A stretch of 64,000 nt of DNA from Alphaproteobacteria bacterium (GCA_024742485.1 JANSYK010000001.1:2108001-2172000), one strand, 5' to 3'; shown: positions 17,825 through 26,398, counted from the stretch's first letter. The notes: generated by a model not told the origin, from the letters alone. Numbers and translations: made by a program.

Positions 17825-18181
17825 TTAACCGGCTTTTGCACCGCGCGAGCCGCTGTCACGGACTTCGAGCGCTGTCGCCTTTTCAAGTTCGGCTTCCGCC
17901 TCCTCGACGGCGATCTCCGCTGCATCCTGCTGAACGCGCAGTTCGCGAATCGATCCCTGAAGATTATCGGCTCTCTGCCGCGCCGCCTTCGCGAAGGTCG
18001 GATAGGCAAAATGGGCGGGATCAGTGATGCCCGCTTTCTTTTCTTCAGCCGCGATCTGATACTCCAGTTCAGCCGCCATTCGTTCGAATTCAGCCATCAT
18101 CAACTGAATCTGATCTAACTGACGGCGTTTGTCGTTGACCTGAAACTCCTTCAGGCGAACAAGGCTCTCACTCGACTTCAT
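17825..18181 (-). CDS. fliJ: FliJ-like coiled-coil protein (flagellar export chaperone family)
   Basis: ATG 18181 gives 118 residues. Nearly the whole chain is heptad-rich helix (LVRLKEFQVNDKRRQL, then FERMAAELEYQI). It contains the FAYPTFAKAARQRADNL segment typical of the FliJ-like proteins found beside ctrA in Hyphomicrobiales. FliJ family members act in the flagellar type III export apparatus. No other flagellar gene lies here, so the flagellar role comes from family annotation and is not shown by context. It shares a 436-bp divergent regulatory region with ctrA. Confidence 0.75.
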   Translation of the reverse strand: MKSSESLVRLKEFQVNDKRRQLDQIQLMMAEFERMAAELEYQIAAEEKKAGITDPAHFAYPTFAKAARQRADNLQGSIRELRVQQDAAEIAVEEAEAELEKATALEVRDSGSRGAKAG

Positions 18182-18383
18182 ACGCAATACTCCCGTGACG
18201 CGAGATCCTGGCAAAACAGCTGCTCGACCCGCAAACCCTTTGTCCTGAATCACCAGCCCGAATCGATCGGGAAATGGCATTTTCGGCCATTTGGTAACCT
18301 TTCGTTTACGGACATCGTTAATCATAGAGCCAATCGCTTAAGGCCGGGTAAATGAATGGCTCATGTTTCAAGTTTTCTTTCGT

Positions 18384-18528
18384 GAGTCTACCGAGTCGGT
18401 TATAGGCGTTTCTTAATGTGAAACGTTAATATCTATGTTTGCGATTCATGTTGAGAATCAAATGATTACATCACAAAACTGACAGACTCATTAAGGGTTG
18501 CCATACCGAATTAGAATTTGTTAACCAT
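18384..18528. promoter_or_regulatory. ctrA upstream control region: five GANTC sites and a CtrA half-site
   Basis: GANTC (CcrM methylation) sites occur at 18384-18388, 18393-18397, 18443-18447, 18455-18459 and 18485-18489. TTAACCAT at 18521-18528 matches a CtrA half-site. The region lies 90-234 nt before the ctrA ATG and also faces the fliJ-like gene. Confidence 0.65.
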
Positions 18529-18617
18529 TTGATGGCAGTTTTCGGAGCAGGCAACGACTGGATCCGTGGGATGTCAGAAGGCCGTTGCAACCTTCTGTGG
18601 CGGAAAAGGGGAAATTC

Positions 18618-19319
18618 ATGCGGGTTTTATTGATTGAGGACGACAGCGCCACGGCTCAGAGCATTGAACTGATGCTGAAGTCGGAAAGCTTTAACGTGTA
18701 CACCACCGACCTCGGTGAAGAAGGCGTGGACCTTGGAAAGCTGTATGATTACGACATCATATTGTTGGACCTCAATCTGCCGGACATGTCGGGCTATGAA
18801 GTTCTGCGCACATTGCGCCTGTCCAAGGTAAAGACACCCATTCTCATACTTTCGGGCATGGCCGGCATCGAAGACAAGGTGCGTGGCCTCGGGTTTGGTG
18901 CTGACGATTACATGACCAAGCCGTTCCACAAGGACGAGTTGATTGCACGCATCCATGCAATTGTCCGCCGTTCGAAGGGACATGCGCAATCGGTCATTAC
19001 CACCGGCGACCTGCTTGTCAACCTCGATGCCAAAACCGTCGAGGTGGCTGGTCAGCGGGTTCATCTGACCGGCAAGGAATACCAGATGCTGGAGCTGCTG
19101 TCCCTGCGCAAGGGCACGACCCTGACCAAGGAAATGTTCCTCAATCATCTCTATGGCGGCATGGATGAGCCGGAGCTGAAGATCATCGATGTGTTCATTT
19201 GCAAGTTGCGCAAGAAGCTCGCAACCGCGGCCGATGGCAAGAACTACATCGAAACCGTCTGGGGCCGCGGATACGTACTGCGCGAACCGGAGGAAACCGA
19301 GATTCGCGAAAGCGCCTGA
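18618..19319 (+). CDS. ctrA: Cell-cycle master response regulator CtrA
   Basis: The 233-residue product starts at ATG 18618 behind AAAAGGGG. The receiver domain (1-120) has the acidic pair Glu7/Asp8/Asp9 and phospho-acceptor Asp51 ([12 protein letters not shown]), and a conserved Lys in [10 protein letters not shown]. The OmpR-type winged helix follows (about 125-230), including [17 protein letters not shown] and [11 protein letters not shown]. CtrA binds TTAA-N7-TTAA boxes, represses replication initiation in Caulobacter, and activates division, envelope and motility genes. It is phosphorylated through CckA-ChpT, and chpT is 0.8 kb downstream. A strong terminator (19346-19378) follows. Confidence 0.97.
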   Translation: MRVLLIEDDSATAQSIELMLKSESFNVYTTDLGEEGVDLGKLYDYDIILLDLNLPDMSGYEVLRTLRLSKVKTPILILSGMAGIEDKVRGLGFGADDYMTKPFHKDELIARIHAIVRRSKGHAQSVITTGDLLVNLDAKTVEVAGQRVHLTGKEYQMLELLSLRKGTTLTKEMFLNHLYGGMDEPELKIIDVFICKLRKKLATAADGKNYIETVWGRGYVLREPEETEIRESA

Positions 19320-19345
19320 CCAAAACAACTTCCAAATCGACGAAA

Positions 19346-19378
19346 CCGCCAGGGCCGGGAAGCCCGTGGCGGTTTTTT
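19346..19378 (+). terminator. Rho-independent terminator of ctrA
   Basis: A GC-rich stem (CCGCCAGGGC with GCCCGTGGCGG) around a short loop is followed by TTTTTT, 27 nt after the ctrA stop. Confidence 0.85.
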
Positions 19379-19467
19379 CATGTTCAGTTTCGAAGCGGAA
19401 TGCCGCGGAACGCTGGCTGGCGTGGAACTCTGACGTAGATCAGTCAGCGCCAGCCGCAAAACACGTT

Positions 19468-19572
19468 TCTTTGACCGTTTCATGGCTTATCGGAAACTGA
19501 CAGCGGTGTCGGATTTTGAATTTGCTGATGCATTCAGGTTTTGCCGAACCCGGCAAATCCTGAATTGCGCTA
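19468..19572 (-). repeat. 105-bp dispersed repeat, copy A
   Basis: Read leftward it begins with TAG GCAATTCAGG-type sequence, contains an imperfect palindrome (AATTCAGG ... CCTGAAT) and ends with GAAACGGTCAAAGA. Its first three bases are the TAG stop of the receiver gene. It aligns without gaps to copies at 39564-39668 and 56614-56718. Confidence 0.85.
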
Positions 19573-19935
19573 GGCTGCGGTCCGCGCCTGGTCGGCAAAC
19601 ATCTTGGTCAAAATCTGTCGATCGAAAGGCTTGAGCAGAAAATCATCTGCGCCGGCGCGTTTGCCCTGCATCATGGCTTTCAGCTTTGCTTCAATCAGGC
19701 AATAGTAGATTTTCACCGCTTTACCGTCGGGGAGAGCCCGCACCTCACGGATGAACTCGGCGCTCCCGTCAAGGCATGCATCAACGATAAGCACGGCAGG
19801 TAGCCCGCCTTCGCACAACGTCATCGCCGATCCGGTATCCTCGGCTTCCGTCACCAGATAGCCCAGATCGGAGAGAATGCGCTTTCCGACTTTGCGGATG
19901 ATCACGGATCCATCAACTAGGATGAGTCGCTGCAT
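19570..19935 (-). CDS. Stand-alone receiver-domain protein, degenerate
   Basis: The 121-residue single receiver domain has a strong GAAGGAGT ribosome site. Asp52 (LIVDACLDG) sits at the phosphorylation position and Lys102 (LKPFDRQI) is conserved. The N-terminal acidic pair is reduced to Asp8-Gly9 (LVDGSVIIRK). The usual Thr/Ser of the switch is replaced around Cys79-Leu80. It matches in position the receiver commonly found between ctrA and chpT in this order. Phosphorylation may be weakened, or it may act as an unphosphorylated adaptor. It is not CpdR-like in its N-terminus. The stop codon lies inside the dispersed 105-bp repeat. Confidence 0.75.
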   Translation of the reverse strand: MQRLILVDGSVIIRKVGKRILSDLGYLVTEAEDTGSAMTLCEGGLPAVLIVDACLDGSAEFIREVRALPDGKAVKIYYCLIEAKLKAMMQGKRAGADDFLLKPFDRQILTKMFADQARTAA

Positions 19936-20135
19936 GACCAGTACTCCTTCAATCGATGGTTTTTGACAACGGACCTTCGAAAACTTCCGAAATGTGTGCC
20001 CGGTTGCTCAACGACCAATTTCCCCCAAACCAATCGCAGTCTATCGGCAGGACAAAAAGAATTGGTTATCAGACAGGCTTAATTTTGTGTTGAAGCGGCG
20101 CCTAAATCTGGACCGGTAACCAGGCCGTCACGTGG

Positions 20136-20780
20136 TTACAGGCCCGGAGTCGCCGTAAATGTGACTTCATCCGGACCAACCGTGGCGCCAATGGTCATGC
20201 CCGCTTCATCGGCCAGCAGGACCGTGTAGTAGGGCTGGATGGAATGGGCATCGACGGCCTCGCTCAGAGCGCCGCTCTGGATTTCCAGAAACTTCGGCGG
20301 AACCCGCACCATCTTGCCACGGGCGACCAGACTGAAGCTGGGTTCGGTTTCCAGATTATCCAGAGTGACCGTGATCGAACCGCCACGCGGGATGGCGCCA
20401 TAGGCCACCAGAAACAGGTTCAACAGCAGCTTGACCTTGTTCTTGGCGATAATGGCCCGAGTACCGTGCCATTCGACCTCGGTCTTGTTGTCGGCGCTGG
20501 AAAAGTCCTGCACCGCCTTTTCCGCCTCGCCGGTATCGATCGATGCACCAACCGACCCGGACGCTCCGAAAGCCAGTCGTGCAAATTTCAGGCGAACCGA
20601 AGCATTGTGGGCACTGGAACGGATGAGATCCATGGCATCCTCGTCCGCCCCACCTTCATCCAGCAGCTCCAGGCCATTGTTGATGGCACCGACCGGTGAG
20701 ATGATGTCATGGCAGACCCGGCTGCACAGAAGTGCCGCAAGATCTGGTCCCGACAAGGTGAGGTTAGGATTCGTCGACAT
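20136..20780 (-). CDS. chpT: Histidine phosphotransferase ChpT
   Basis: The product is 214 residues. The phospho-accepting His24 lies in CHDIISPVGAINNGLELL, the typical ChpT helix. The C-terminal part resembles a degenerate ATPase fold without ATP-binding boxes (ADEAGMTIGATVG). ChpT passes phosphate from CckA to CtrA and CpdR. Its position near ctrA and sciP supports this. It has an AAAGGAG ribosome site. It is divergent from eipA, and a CtrA-box-like site lies between them, so ChpT could be under CtrA feedback. Confidence 0.92.
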   Translation of the reverse strand: MSTNPNLTLSGPDLAALLCSRVCHDIISPVGAINNGLELLDEGGADEDAMDLIRSSAHNASVRLKFARLAFGASGSVGASIDTGEAEKAVQDFSSADNKTEVEWHGTRAIIAKNKVKLLLNLFLVAYGAIPRGGSITVTLDNLETEPSFSLVARGKMVRVPPKFLEIQSGALSEAVDAHSIQPYYTVLLADEAGMTIGATVGPDEVTFTATPGL

Positions 20781-20877
20781 GGTCCGCTCCTTTGAAAGCC
20801 AATTTGGTCTTTTGCCCTATTTTCCGACGCATGCAATGCCAATATTTCACCGAAGGACATAATGACACCACATTTGG

Positions 20878-20892
20878 TAAACCGACTGTTAA
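20878..20892. promoter_or_regulatory. CtrA-box-like site (7/8) between chpT and eipA
   Basis: TAAA-N7-TTAA lies 98 nt before the chpT start and 66 nt before the eipA start. In Brucella, eipA is reported to be under direct CtrA control, which makes this site plausible. Confidence 0.5.
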
Positions 20893-20957
20893 TGTCCTGC
20901 CGTCATTATAGGTGCAGAGTTCTATCAGCACCTTAATGTCATGACGGAGTATCACCG

Positions 20958-21560
20958 ATGAAAAGCATCAACCGCCTGTTCACGGCAGCGATTCGGCGAC
21001 CGGTATTGTTGATCGTGATGCTTGCCGCTTCTGTTTTCCCGGTGAGCGCCCAACAGCAGCAACAGCCTGTGAATTCGTCGCATTATACGGCGCAGGAAAT
21101 GGTCGACGCCGGCCATCAGTTCTTCGGGGCAGCAACCGATGGACTGGCCAATGTGGTTGAAAAGGCCTTCGAACGCTATGGCCTGCCCAATGGGTATATT
21201 CTCGGAGAAGAGGCCTCAGGCGCCTTCATTGGCGGCCTGACCTATGGCGAAGGGCGCATGCATACCAAGAATGCCGGCGACCACCCGTTGTTCTGGCAGG
21301 GACCTTCCGTCGGATTTGATTACGGTGGCCAGGGCAGCCGCGTCATGATGCTCGTCTACCATCTGCAAAGCACCGACGACATCTATGGCCGGTTCGGTGG
21401 CGTGAGCGGACAGGCTTATCTGGTTGCCGGGGTCGGAATGACCGTGCTGCAGGGGGGCCGGGTGATGATCGTGCCGATCCGGACCGGAGTCGGCGCCCGT
21501 ATCGGTGTCAATCTTGGCTATCTCAAGCTGACCGCCCGTCCGACCTGGAATCCGTTCTGA
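20958..21560 (+). CDS. eipA: Envelope integrity protein EipA (DUF1134)
   Basis: The product is 200 residues with a signal peptide ending near VSAQQQ (residue about 31), so it is periplasmic. The DUF1134 core is clear: GHQFFGAATDGLANVVEKAF, then YILGEEASGAFIGGLTYGEG, DHPLFWQGPSVGFDYGGQG, and a C-terminal GVGARIGVNLGYLKLT. In Brucella abortus, EipA supports outer-membrane integrity, interacts genetically with O-polysaccharide synthesis, and is CtrA-controlled. It has a GGAG ribosome site. A GC-rich inverted repeat at 21579-21606 follows without a T-run. Confidence 0.93.
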   Translation: MKSINRLFTAAIRRPVLLIVMLAASVFPVSAQQQQQPVNSSHYTAQEMVDAGHQFFGAATDGLANVVEKAFERYGLPNGYILGEEASGAFIGGLTYGEGRMHTKNAGDHPLFWQGPSVGFDYGGQGSRVMMLVYHLQSTDDIYGRFGGVSGQAYLVAGVGMTVLQGGRVMIVPIRTGVGARIGVNLGYLKLTARPTWNPF

Positions 21561-21798
21561 CGACAGGTCTCAGGACACCGCGACAGGCTTGAAAGCGGGC
21601 TGTCGCGACCGATTGCAATGGGGTGGCCGTCGAAACCGGCCGCCCCGAATTCGTTCAACCGAACGCAGCACGCGCCTTATTTGATGGGGTTCGGTCTTTA
21701 CCGAACCCGCCAGTCATGCTTAATGATTTGTCTGACACGGGGACTGATGGGGACGGTTCGACGGTTTCGCGTGAACCATTGAAACAGCGGAAGAACCC

Positions 21799-23841
21799 GT
21801 GGTTGAATTTCTTCTCATATTTGCATTGGGTTTTCTGGCAGCGGCCTTGATCGGCATGCTGATCACACCGGCAATATATGGGCGCATCGTCAAGCTGACC
21901 GAAAAGCGTATTCAGGCCACGGTGCCCTTGAGTGCCGCCGAAATCAAAGGCAAATCAGATCTGATGCGGGCAGGCTTTGCCAGCGAAACCGCCAAACTCA
22001 CCACCCAACTCGAAAAAGAGCGCGAGAACCTGGTCGCCCAGGAGTGGGCTGCAAACAAATTGCAGGGTGACCTTGCGACCCTGGCTGGAGAAAAGAGCGA
22101 GGCCGATCAGAAAATCGCCGAGTTGGAGACACAGTCCGCAGATATGCGGTCCGAGGCCCGCAAACAACAACAGCTTATCGACAAGCTTTCCGGCACAGTC
22201 ACGGAATTCGAGCGCATGAAGCGGGCCGATACGGAGGAAATCAATCGTCTCAACAACGATCTCATGGCCATTTCAACGGAAGTTGAAAGCATGAAAATCG
22301 ATCTGGCAACGAGTGGCACCGAAGCCGTCAGCCTGCGCGCCGAAATCAACTCGCTCGAGGACCAGCGGCAACAGTTGCAAACCGAGATCAAGGCCATCGC
22401 CGACACGGCCCATGATCTGCAGCAGGAGTTCAAACTCGAACAGGAACGGCACAACAACAGCCGCATCGACTTGGCGGCCACGCAATCAACCTTGGCGGAT
22501 GCAGAAATGCAGCTCGGTCATGCCAATGAGGAAATCGAAGCGCTGCAACAGGTCAATCGGGAACTGAAAGACGAAGCCAAGGCCATTGCGGACACGGCCC
22601 ATGACCTCCAGGAGACCCTCCAGCGCGAGCAGGCCGCGCATGAGGAGACCCGCAGCGAATTGACCGCGAAACAATCGGAACTGGTGGAACACCAGGCCAT
22701 GCTGGTCCAGTCAACCGACAATCTGGAAACCCAGCTGGCGCAATTGCAGACAGTGACAGAATCCGAACAACTCGGCGTTAAGGCGCTGAAAGAAACTGAA
22801 CAGCGGATCGAGGCACTGACCGCCGAACTGGAAGACACGCAGAGCGCCCTGAAGGAAAGCCGGACGACCCTGGCCGAAACCGAGGAAGCTCTCGCAGACG
22901 AACGCAAAGGTCACAAGAATGCGCGCCGAGAATTGTCTGCAAAGCAATCCGCACTCTCGGAGCGCCAGACCGCACTGGAAGAGACCGCTGAAAAGAACCA
23001 AGAACAATTGCAGCAGTTGCGGGGGCTGACAGAGTCTGAACGACGGACCTCAAAGGCCTTGAAAAAGAGCGAACAAAAAGTTGAGTCGCTGGCGGAAAAA
23101 CTGCAGAGCACAAAGGCGGCCCTGAAAAAGAGCCAGAATTCGGTCGCCGAACTCAAGGACAAGATTGCCGGTTTGAATGCCAGCGAAAAACAGCGTCTGA
23201 AGGATGCCTCCATTGCCGCCGACCGCCTGAAGGATCTGGAGGTCAGTCTGCTGGAGGAAAAGCAGGTGGATGAACCGCCGACTGAGGAACACGATCATGA
23301 CTCCGCCGGGAGAGAACGACATTCTGGCGACAAGCAGAACGAGAATCGCAATGGCAGCGAACTGGAGGCACAGGTCGGCGCGCTCAAGGACGCACTTCAA
23401 AAGAGCAAGGAAATGTCAGGCGAATTCCGGCAGCAGCTCAGCAAGATGCGGCGCGAAGTCCATCAGCTCCACCCGGTCGACACCGTCAACGGCAACGACA
23501 GCCTTGGTGACGATTCGGCCGACGGCATGGATGAAGACAACACCCGCGAAAACGGAATTGGACGGGCCATGCAGTCGGATCCGGCATTGAAAAACCGTGT
23601 CGAGGAGTTGCGGGCGCGCCAGCAGGCACTGATTTCCGACCTCAACACAGGCGACAGCAAAGACGATGACAGATTGCGCGAGGAAATCGCCGATATTGCC
23701 GCCCTCGCGGTCGGCCTCTCGGCCCAGCGTGGCGGGCGCCTTTCTCCGGTCCGCGCCATGATCGCCGAAAACGGCGGTTCGGATTTTCGCCCATCCGGGC
23801 GAAAAAGCCTTGCGGAACGGGCGCGCGAACGCGTTGAGTGA
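21799..23841 (+). CDS. Large membrane-anchored coiled-coil protein, function unknown
   Basis: The start is GTG 21799 behind GGAAG, giving 680 residues. Residues 3-24 are one transmembrane helix (FLLIFALGFLAAALIGML). Residues 30-520 are almost unbroken heptad coiled coil with internal near-repeats (IKAIADTAHDLQQEF and AKAIADTAHDLQETL; several blocks of L-E-E-T-x-E type). This suggests growth by duplication. The last 150 residues are less regular and Arg/Asp-rich. It looks like an envelope-anchored spacer or scaffold. Comparable membrane-coiled-coil proteins sit after DUF1134 genes in related genomes. No enzymatic motif is present. Confidence 0.75.
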   Translation: MVEFLLIFALGFLAAALIGMLITPAIYGRIVKLTEKRIQATVPLSAAEIKGKSDLMRAGFASETAKLTTQLEKERENLVAQEWAANKLQGDLATLAGEKSEADQKIAELETQSADMRSEARKQQQLIDKLSGTVTEFERMKRADTEEINRLNNDLMAISTEVESMKIDLATSGTEAVSLRAEINSLEDQRQQLQTEIKAIADTAHDLQQEFKLEQERHNNSRIDLAATQSTLADAEMQLGHANEEIEALQQVNRELKDEAKAIADTAHDLQETLQREQAAHEETRSELTAKQSELVEHQAMLVQSTDNLETQLAQLQTVTESEQLGVKALKETEQRIEALTAELEDTQSALKESRTTLAETEEALADERKGHKNARRELSAKQSALSERQTALEETAEKNQEQLQQLRGLTESERRTSKALKKSEQKVESLAEKLQSTKAALKKSQNSVAELKDKIAGLNASEKQRLKDASIAADRLKDLEVSLLEEKQVDEPPTEEHDHDSAGRERHSGDKQNENRNGSELEAQVGALKDALQKSKEMSGEFRQQLSKMRREVHQLHPVDTVNGNDSLGDDSADGMDEDNTRENGIGRAMQSDPALKNRVEELRARQQALISDLNTGDSKDDDRLREEIADIAALAVGLSAQRGGRLSPVRAMIAENGGSDFRPSGRKSLAERARERVE

Positions 23842-23930
23842 TCCGTCAGATCGACGACGTTGCTTCTGCGACAAACAGACCGACCGAATCTGACCCGCCA
23901 AAGTCGTTGGGGTTTTCCCCTGTTTGCAGG

Positions 23931-23953
23931 CCGTCAAAACCTGAATTTCGCTA
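23931..23953 (-). repeat. Truncated copy D of the dispersed repeat
   Basis: Only the first 23 bases match (TAGCGAAATTCAGGTTTTGA and three more). As in copies A and C, the first three bases are the stop codon of the gene, here the methyltransferase. Confidence 0.6.
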
Positions 23954-24775
23954 AACGCGCCCCATCGACGTCGCGATCGAATGCAGCGCAATTCCGGCTG
24001 CCATGGCGACATTGAGGCTGTCGAGCGATCGCGATTGGGCAATACGGACACTGTCGAGCCGTGCCAGCAATGACGGCGCCAGCCCCTCGCCTTCGGTTCC
24101 GACAATGAGCGCCGTCCTGCGACCGGGAATGTAATCGCTCAGCACAACACGTCCGGCCGGCGACAGCGCGACGATGTCAAAACCATTGGCGGCAAGTGTC
24201 GCGCCGATATCCTCCACGCTGTTGCCACGGATGTATGGCAATGTCAGTGCCGTACCGACCGAGACCCGAATACACTTGCGATAGAGCGGGTCGCAGCACC
24301 GGCGATCCAGACAGATGAAGTCGGTTGAAAAGGCCGCCGCATTGCGAAACAGCCCACCGAGATTGTCATGGTTGGACAGCCCCGCGCACACCAGCACCAG
24401 CCCCGCGTCGTCGAGCCGGTCGATTCTGTCCTGCAGATCGTCTGGTGAGCGTGTCCGGCCAATAGCCAATACACCGCGATGCATTGGAAAGCCCGTGATC
24501 CGGTCCATAATGTCGCGACTGCACACCATGATGGGTATGTGTGGTTCGAACGCAGCAAGAATATCGGCGATTCCGGCAACCCGGCCGTCAAGGACAAGAA
24601 TTTTTTCCGCGTCGAACCGATCCGATTGCGCCAGCATGCGCAGCACCACATTGCCCTCGGCGACAAATCGACCTTGACGCCCCACAAGGTCGCGCTCGCG
24701 AATATCGCGAAACTCCGCCACACGGGGATCGTCCGAATCGCTGACCGTCACAAGACGCGCGGCTATTGCGTCCAT
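23951..24775 (-). CDS. SpoU/TrmH-family RNA 2'-O-methyltransferase
   Basis: ATG 24775 gives 274 residues in a TGATG overlap with the upstream gene. The SPOUT knot motifs are visible: SNHDNLGGLFRNA (motif 1), LIVGTEGEGL (motif 2) and SLNVAMAAGIALH (motif 3). A substrate-binding N-terminal domain (residues 10-105) with KxxLxxx-type organisation precedes them. The enzyme should methylate ribose in tRNA or rRNA using S-adenosylmethionine. The exact target cannot be told. Translational coupling to the small membrane protein gene is clear. Its TAG stop is contributed by a truncated dispersed repeat. Confidence 0.88.
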   Translation of the reverse strand: MDAIAARLVTVSDSDDPRVAEFRDIRERDLVGRQGRFVAEGNVVLRMLAQSDRFDAEKILVLDGRVAGIADILAAFEPHIPIMVCSRDIMDRITGFPMHRGVLAIGRTRSPDDLQDRIDRLDDAGLVLVCAGLSNHDNLGGLFRNAAAFSTDFICLDRRCCDPLYRKCIRVSVGTALTLPYIRGNSVEDIGATLAANGFDIVALSPAGRVVLSDYIPGRRTALIVGTEGEGLAPSLLARLDSVRIAQSRSLDSLNVAMAAGIALHSIATSMGRV

Positions 24776-25170
24776 CAATTCTGATCCGTGATCCTGACCC
24801 TGGCCACCAACTGTTCCGTGGCGACGTCAAATATGTAGGCTTGCGGACCACCGCCGGTCATCTGTCCATAGAACAGGATTTTTGAGCCGTCGAGGGAAAC
24901 ACTGTCGATGCGAAATGCCGCGGGCAGGGCTGCCGTCACGTCCAATGGCCCGTCAACGGGTACGGCCAGCGTATCGGCCGTCATGCGGACCGGTGCGTCT
25001 TCCTCATTGTTTACGACCTTGTAGACAACCCCGGCCAGCACCGCCATAACACCCAGGAACATGATGCCCAGCGAAACAGCCAGAAGCCGCACCATTTTGC
25101 GCCGCACCTTCTCCATCTCCGGATCGAGCGGTTTTTCTTCCTCGTGGTCCAGCTCCGCGTTCGACATCAT
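24775..25170 (-). CDS. Single-pass membrane protein with periplasmic beta domain, unknown function
   Basis: ATG 25170 (AGGGGAA upstream) gives 131 residues. An acidic cytosolic N-terminus (DHEEEKPLDPEMEKV) is followed by one transmembrane helix (residues about 28-50), then a domain ending in DVATEQLVARVRI. That domain reads like a beta-sheet fragment. A longer start at 25227 would run into the divergent rluD gene and is unlikely. Similar short proteins commonly sit between SpoU methyltransferase and rluD genes in Hyphomicrobiales. It shares a 30-bp intergenic space with rluD. Confidence 0.7.
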   Translation of the reverse strand: MMSNAELDHEEEKPLDPEMEKVRRKMVRLLAVSLGIMFLGVMAVLAGVVYKVVNNEEDAPVRMTADTLAVPVDGPLDVTAALPAAFRIDSVSLDGSKILFYGQMTGGGPQAYIFDVATEQLVARVRITDQN

Positions 25171-25200
25171 TTCCCCTAAACTTTCCGGATCGGTTGCTTC

Positions 25201-26244
25201 ATGAGTGAACCCTTTACCGAAGGCCATGACGATAGGAAAGTGCTGAAAGCCGGCGAAGACGCATCCGGCAGGCTCGATTCCTGGCTGGCCGCCGCCCTGG
25301 AAGGGCAGATTTCAAGGAGTCGGATCAAGGATCTGATCATCGGCGGGTCGGTAACGCTCAACGGTGCCGCGGTCGTTGAGCCGAAACGAAAGATAGCGCC
25401 CGGTGATCAGGTGGAGCTCATTGTTCCTGAACCGCTCGACCCGCTGCCGCAGCCCGAGAACATCCCGCTCGACATTCTTTACGAGGATGATGATCTGGTG
25501 GTTGTGTCAAAACGAGCCGGAATGGTCGTTCATCCCGGTGCGGGCAACAGATCGGGAACCATGGTCAACGCGCTGCTGCACCATTGCGGCGCGTCCCTTT
25601 CGGGTATTGGCGGTGTACGCCGGCCTGGCATCGTTCACCGGCTGGACAAGGATACGAGCGGCGTGATGGTGGTCGCCAAGAACGATCACGCCCACCACCA
25701 TTTGGCAGCACAGTTTGTCGACCATGGACGAACGGGTCCGCTGCAACGCGCCTATCTTGCACTCGTCTGGGGAAAGCCGGTTCCGCCGAAAGCCACGATC
25801 GATGCGCCTGTGGGGCGAGCAACATCGGATCGAACCAAACGCGCCGTCAAACGCGCTGAAACATCCGATTCCCGCCATGCCATCACCCATTACCAGCTTC
25901 GGGCGGCCTATCACTGGAGTGGGGAAGTCCCTGCCTCGCTGCTGGAGTGCCGTCTCGAAACCGGCCGGACCCATCAGATCCGTGTTCACCTGTCCCATAT
26001 CGGGCATCCGCTGATCGGCGATGCAGACTATGGCGCCGCCTTCAGAACCAAGGCCAATAAGCTGCCGCCAGAGACAGCCGCAATCGTATCGGCCTTTCAG
26101 TGCCAGGCGCTGCATGCCTATCTGCTGCAGTTCGAACATCCGAAAACCGGTCAGGTCATGCGCTTCGAGGCGCCGCCGCCGGAAGACATGAAGGCGCTCA
26201 TTTCCGCATTTGACACCCTCGATCGGACCCCTGCAACCCCTTGA
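25201..26244 (+). CDS. rluD: Large-subunit rRNA pseudouridine synthase RluD family
   Basis: The product is 347 residues. An S4 RNA-binding domain (residues 16-75, SRSRIKDLIIGG) precedes the catalytic domain. The hallmark HRLDKDTSG carries the catalytic Asp at about residue 148, and RTHQIRVHLSHIGHPLIGD is the second family motif. RluD forms pseudouridines in helix 69 of 23S rRNA. The start is only 30 bp from the divergent membrane-protein gene. rpoH follows in the same direction after 154 bp with its own heat-shock promoter. Confidence 0.92.
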   Translation: MSEPFTEGHDDRKVLKAGEDASGRLDSWLAAALEGQISRSRIKDLIIGGSVTLNGAAVVEPKRKIAPGDQVELIVPEPLDPLPQPENIPLDILYEDDDLVVVSKRAGMVVHPGAGNRSGTMVNALLHHCGASLSGIGGVRRPGIVHRLDKDTSGVMVVAKNDHAHHHLAAQFVDHGRTGPLQRAYLALVWGKPVPPKATIDAPVGRATSDRTKRAVKRAETSDSRHAITHYQLRAAYHWSGEVPASLLECRLETGRTHQIRVHLSHIGHPLIGDADYGAAFRTKANKLPPETAAIVSAFQCQALHAYLLQFEHPKTGQVMRFEAPPPEDMKALISAFDTLDRTPATP

Positions 26245-26288
26245 AAACAATACAAATCAGTGTTTTTCCGACAAAGTTCAACCGACTG

Positions 26289-26317
26289 CTTGATATCGCC
26301 ACGATTCACACCTATCT
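26289..26317 (+). promoter_or_regulatory. RpoH (sigma-32)-type promoter of rpoH
   Basis: CTTGAT (26289-26294) and CCTATCT (26311-26317) are 16 nt apart, the alphaproteobacterial heat-shock pattern. The rpoH ATG is 81 nt downstream. The leader contains a GGGTTC/GAACCC hairpin (26350-26375). Confidence 0.65.
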
Positions 26318-26398
26318 GAAAGTCATGTGTGCCTATTGCAAGGGTACGGCGGGTTCGCCTCCGTGAGGGAACCCAGATCAAGTGAAAGGGGTGCTGAT

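Noticed and set aside
18403-18443. Full CtrA box in the ctrA promoter
   Set aside because: The two TTAA elements here are nine, not seven, bases apart; only a TTAACCAT half-site further down was kept.
21579-21606. Terminator after eipA
   Set aside because: GC-rich inverted repeat without a T-run; it may be a Rho-dependent or mRNA-stabilising structure, but this is unsupported.
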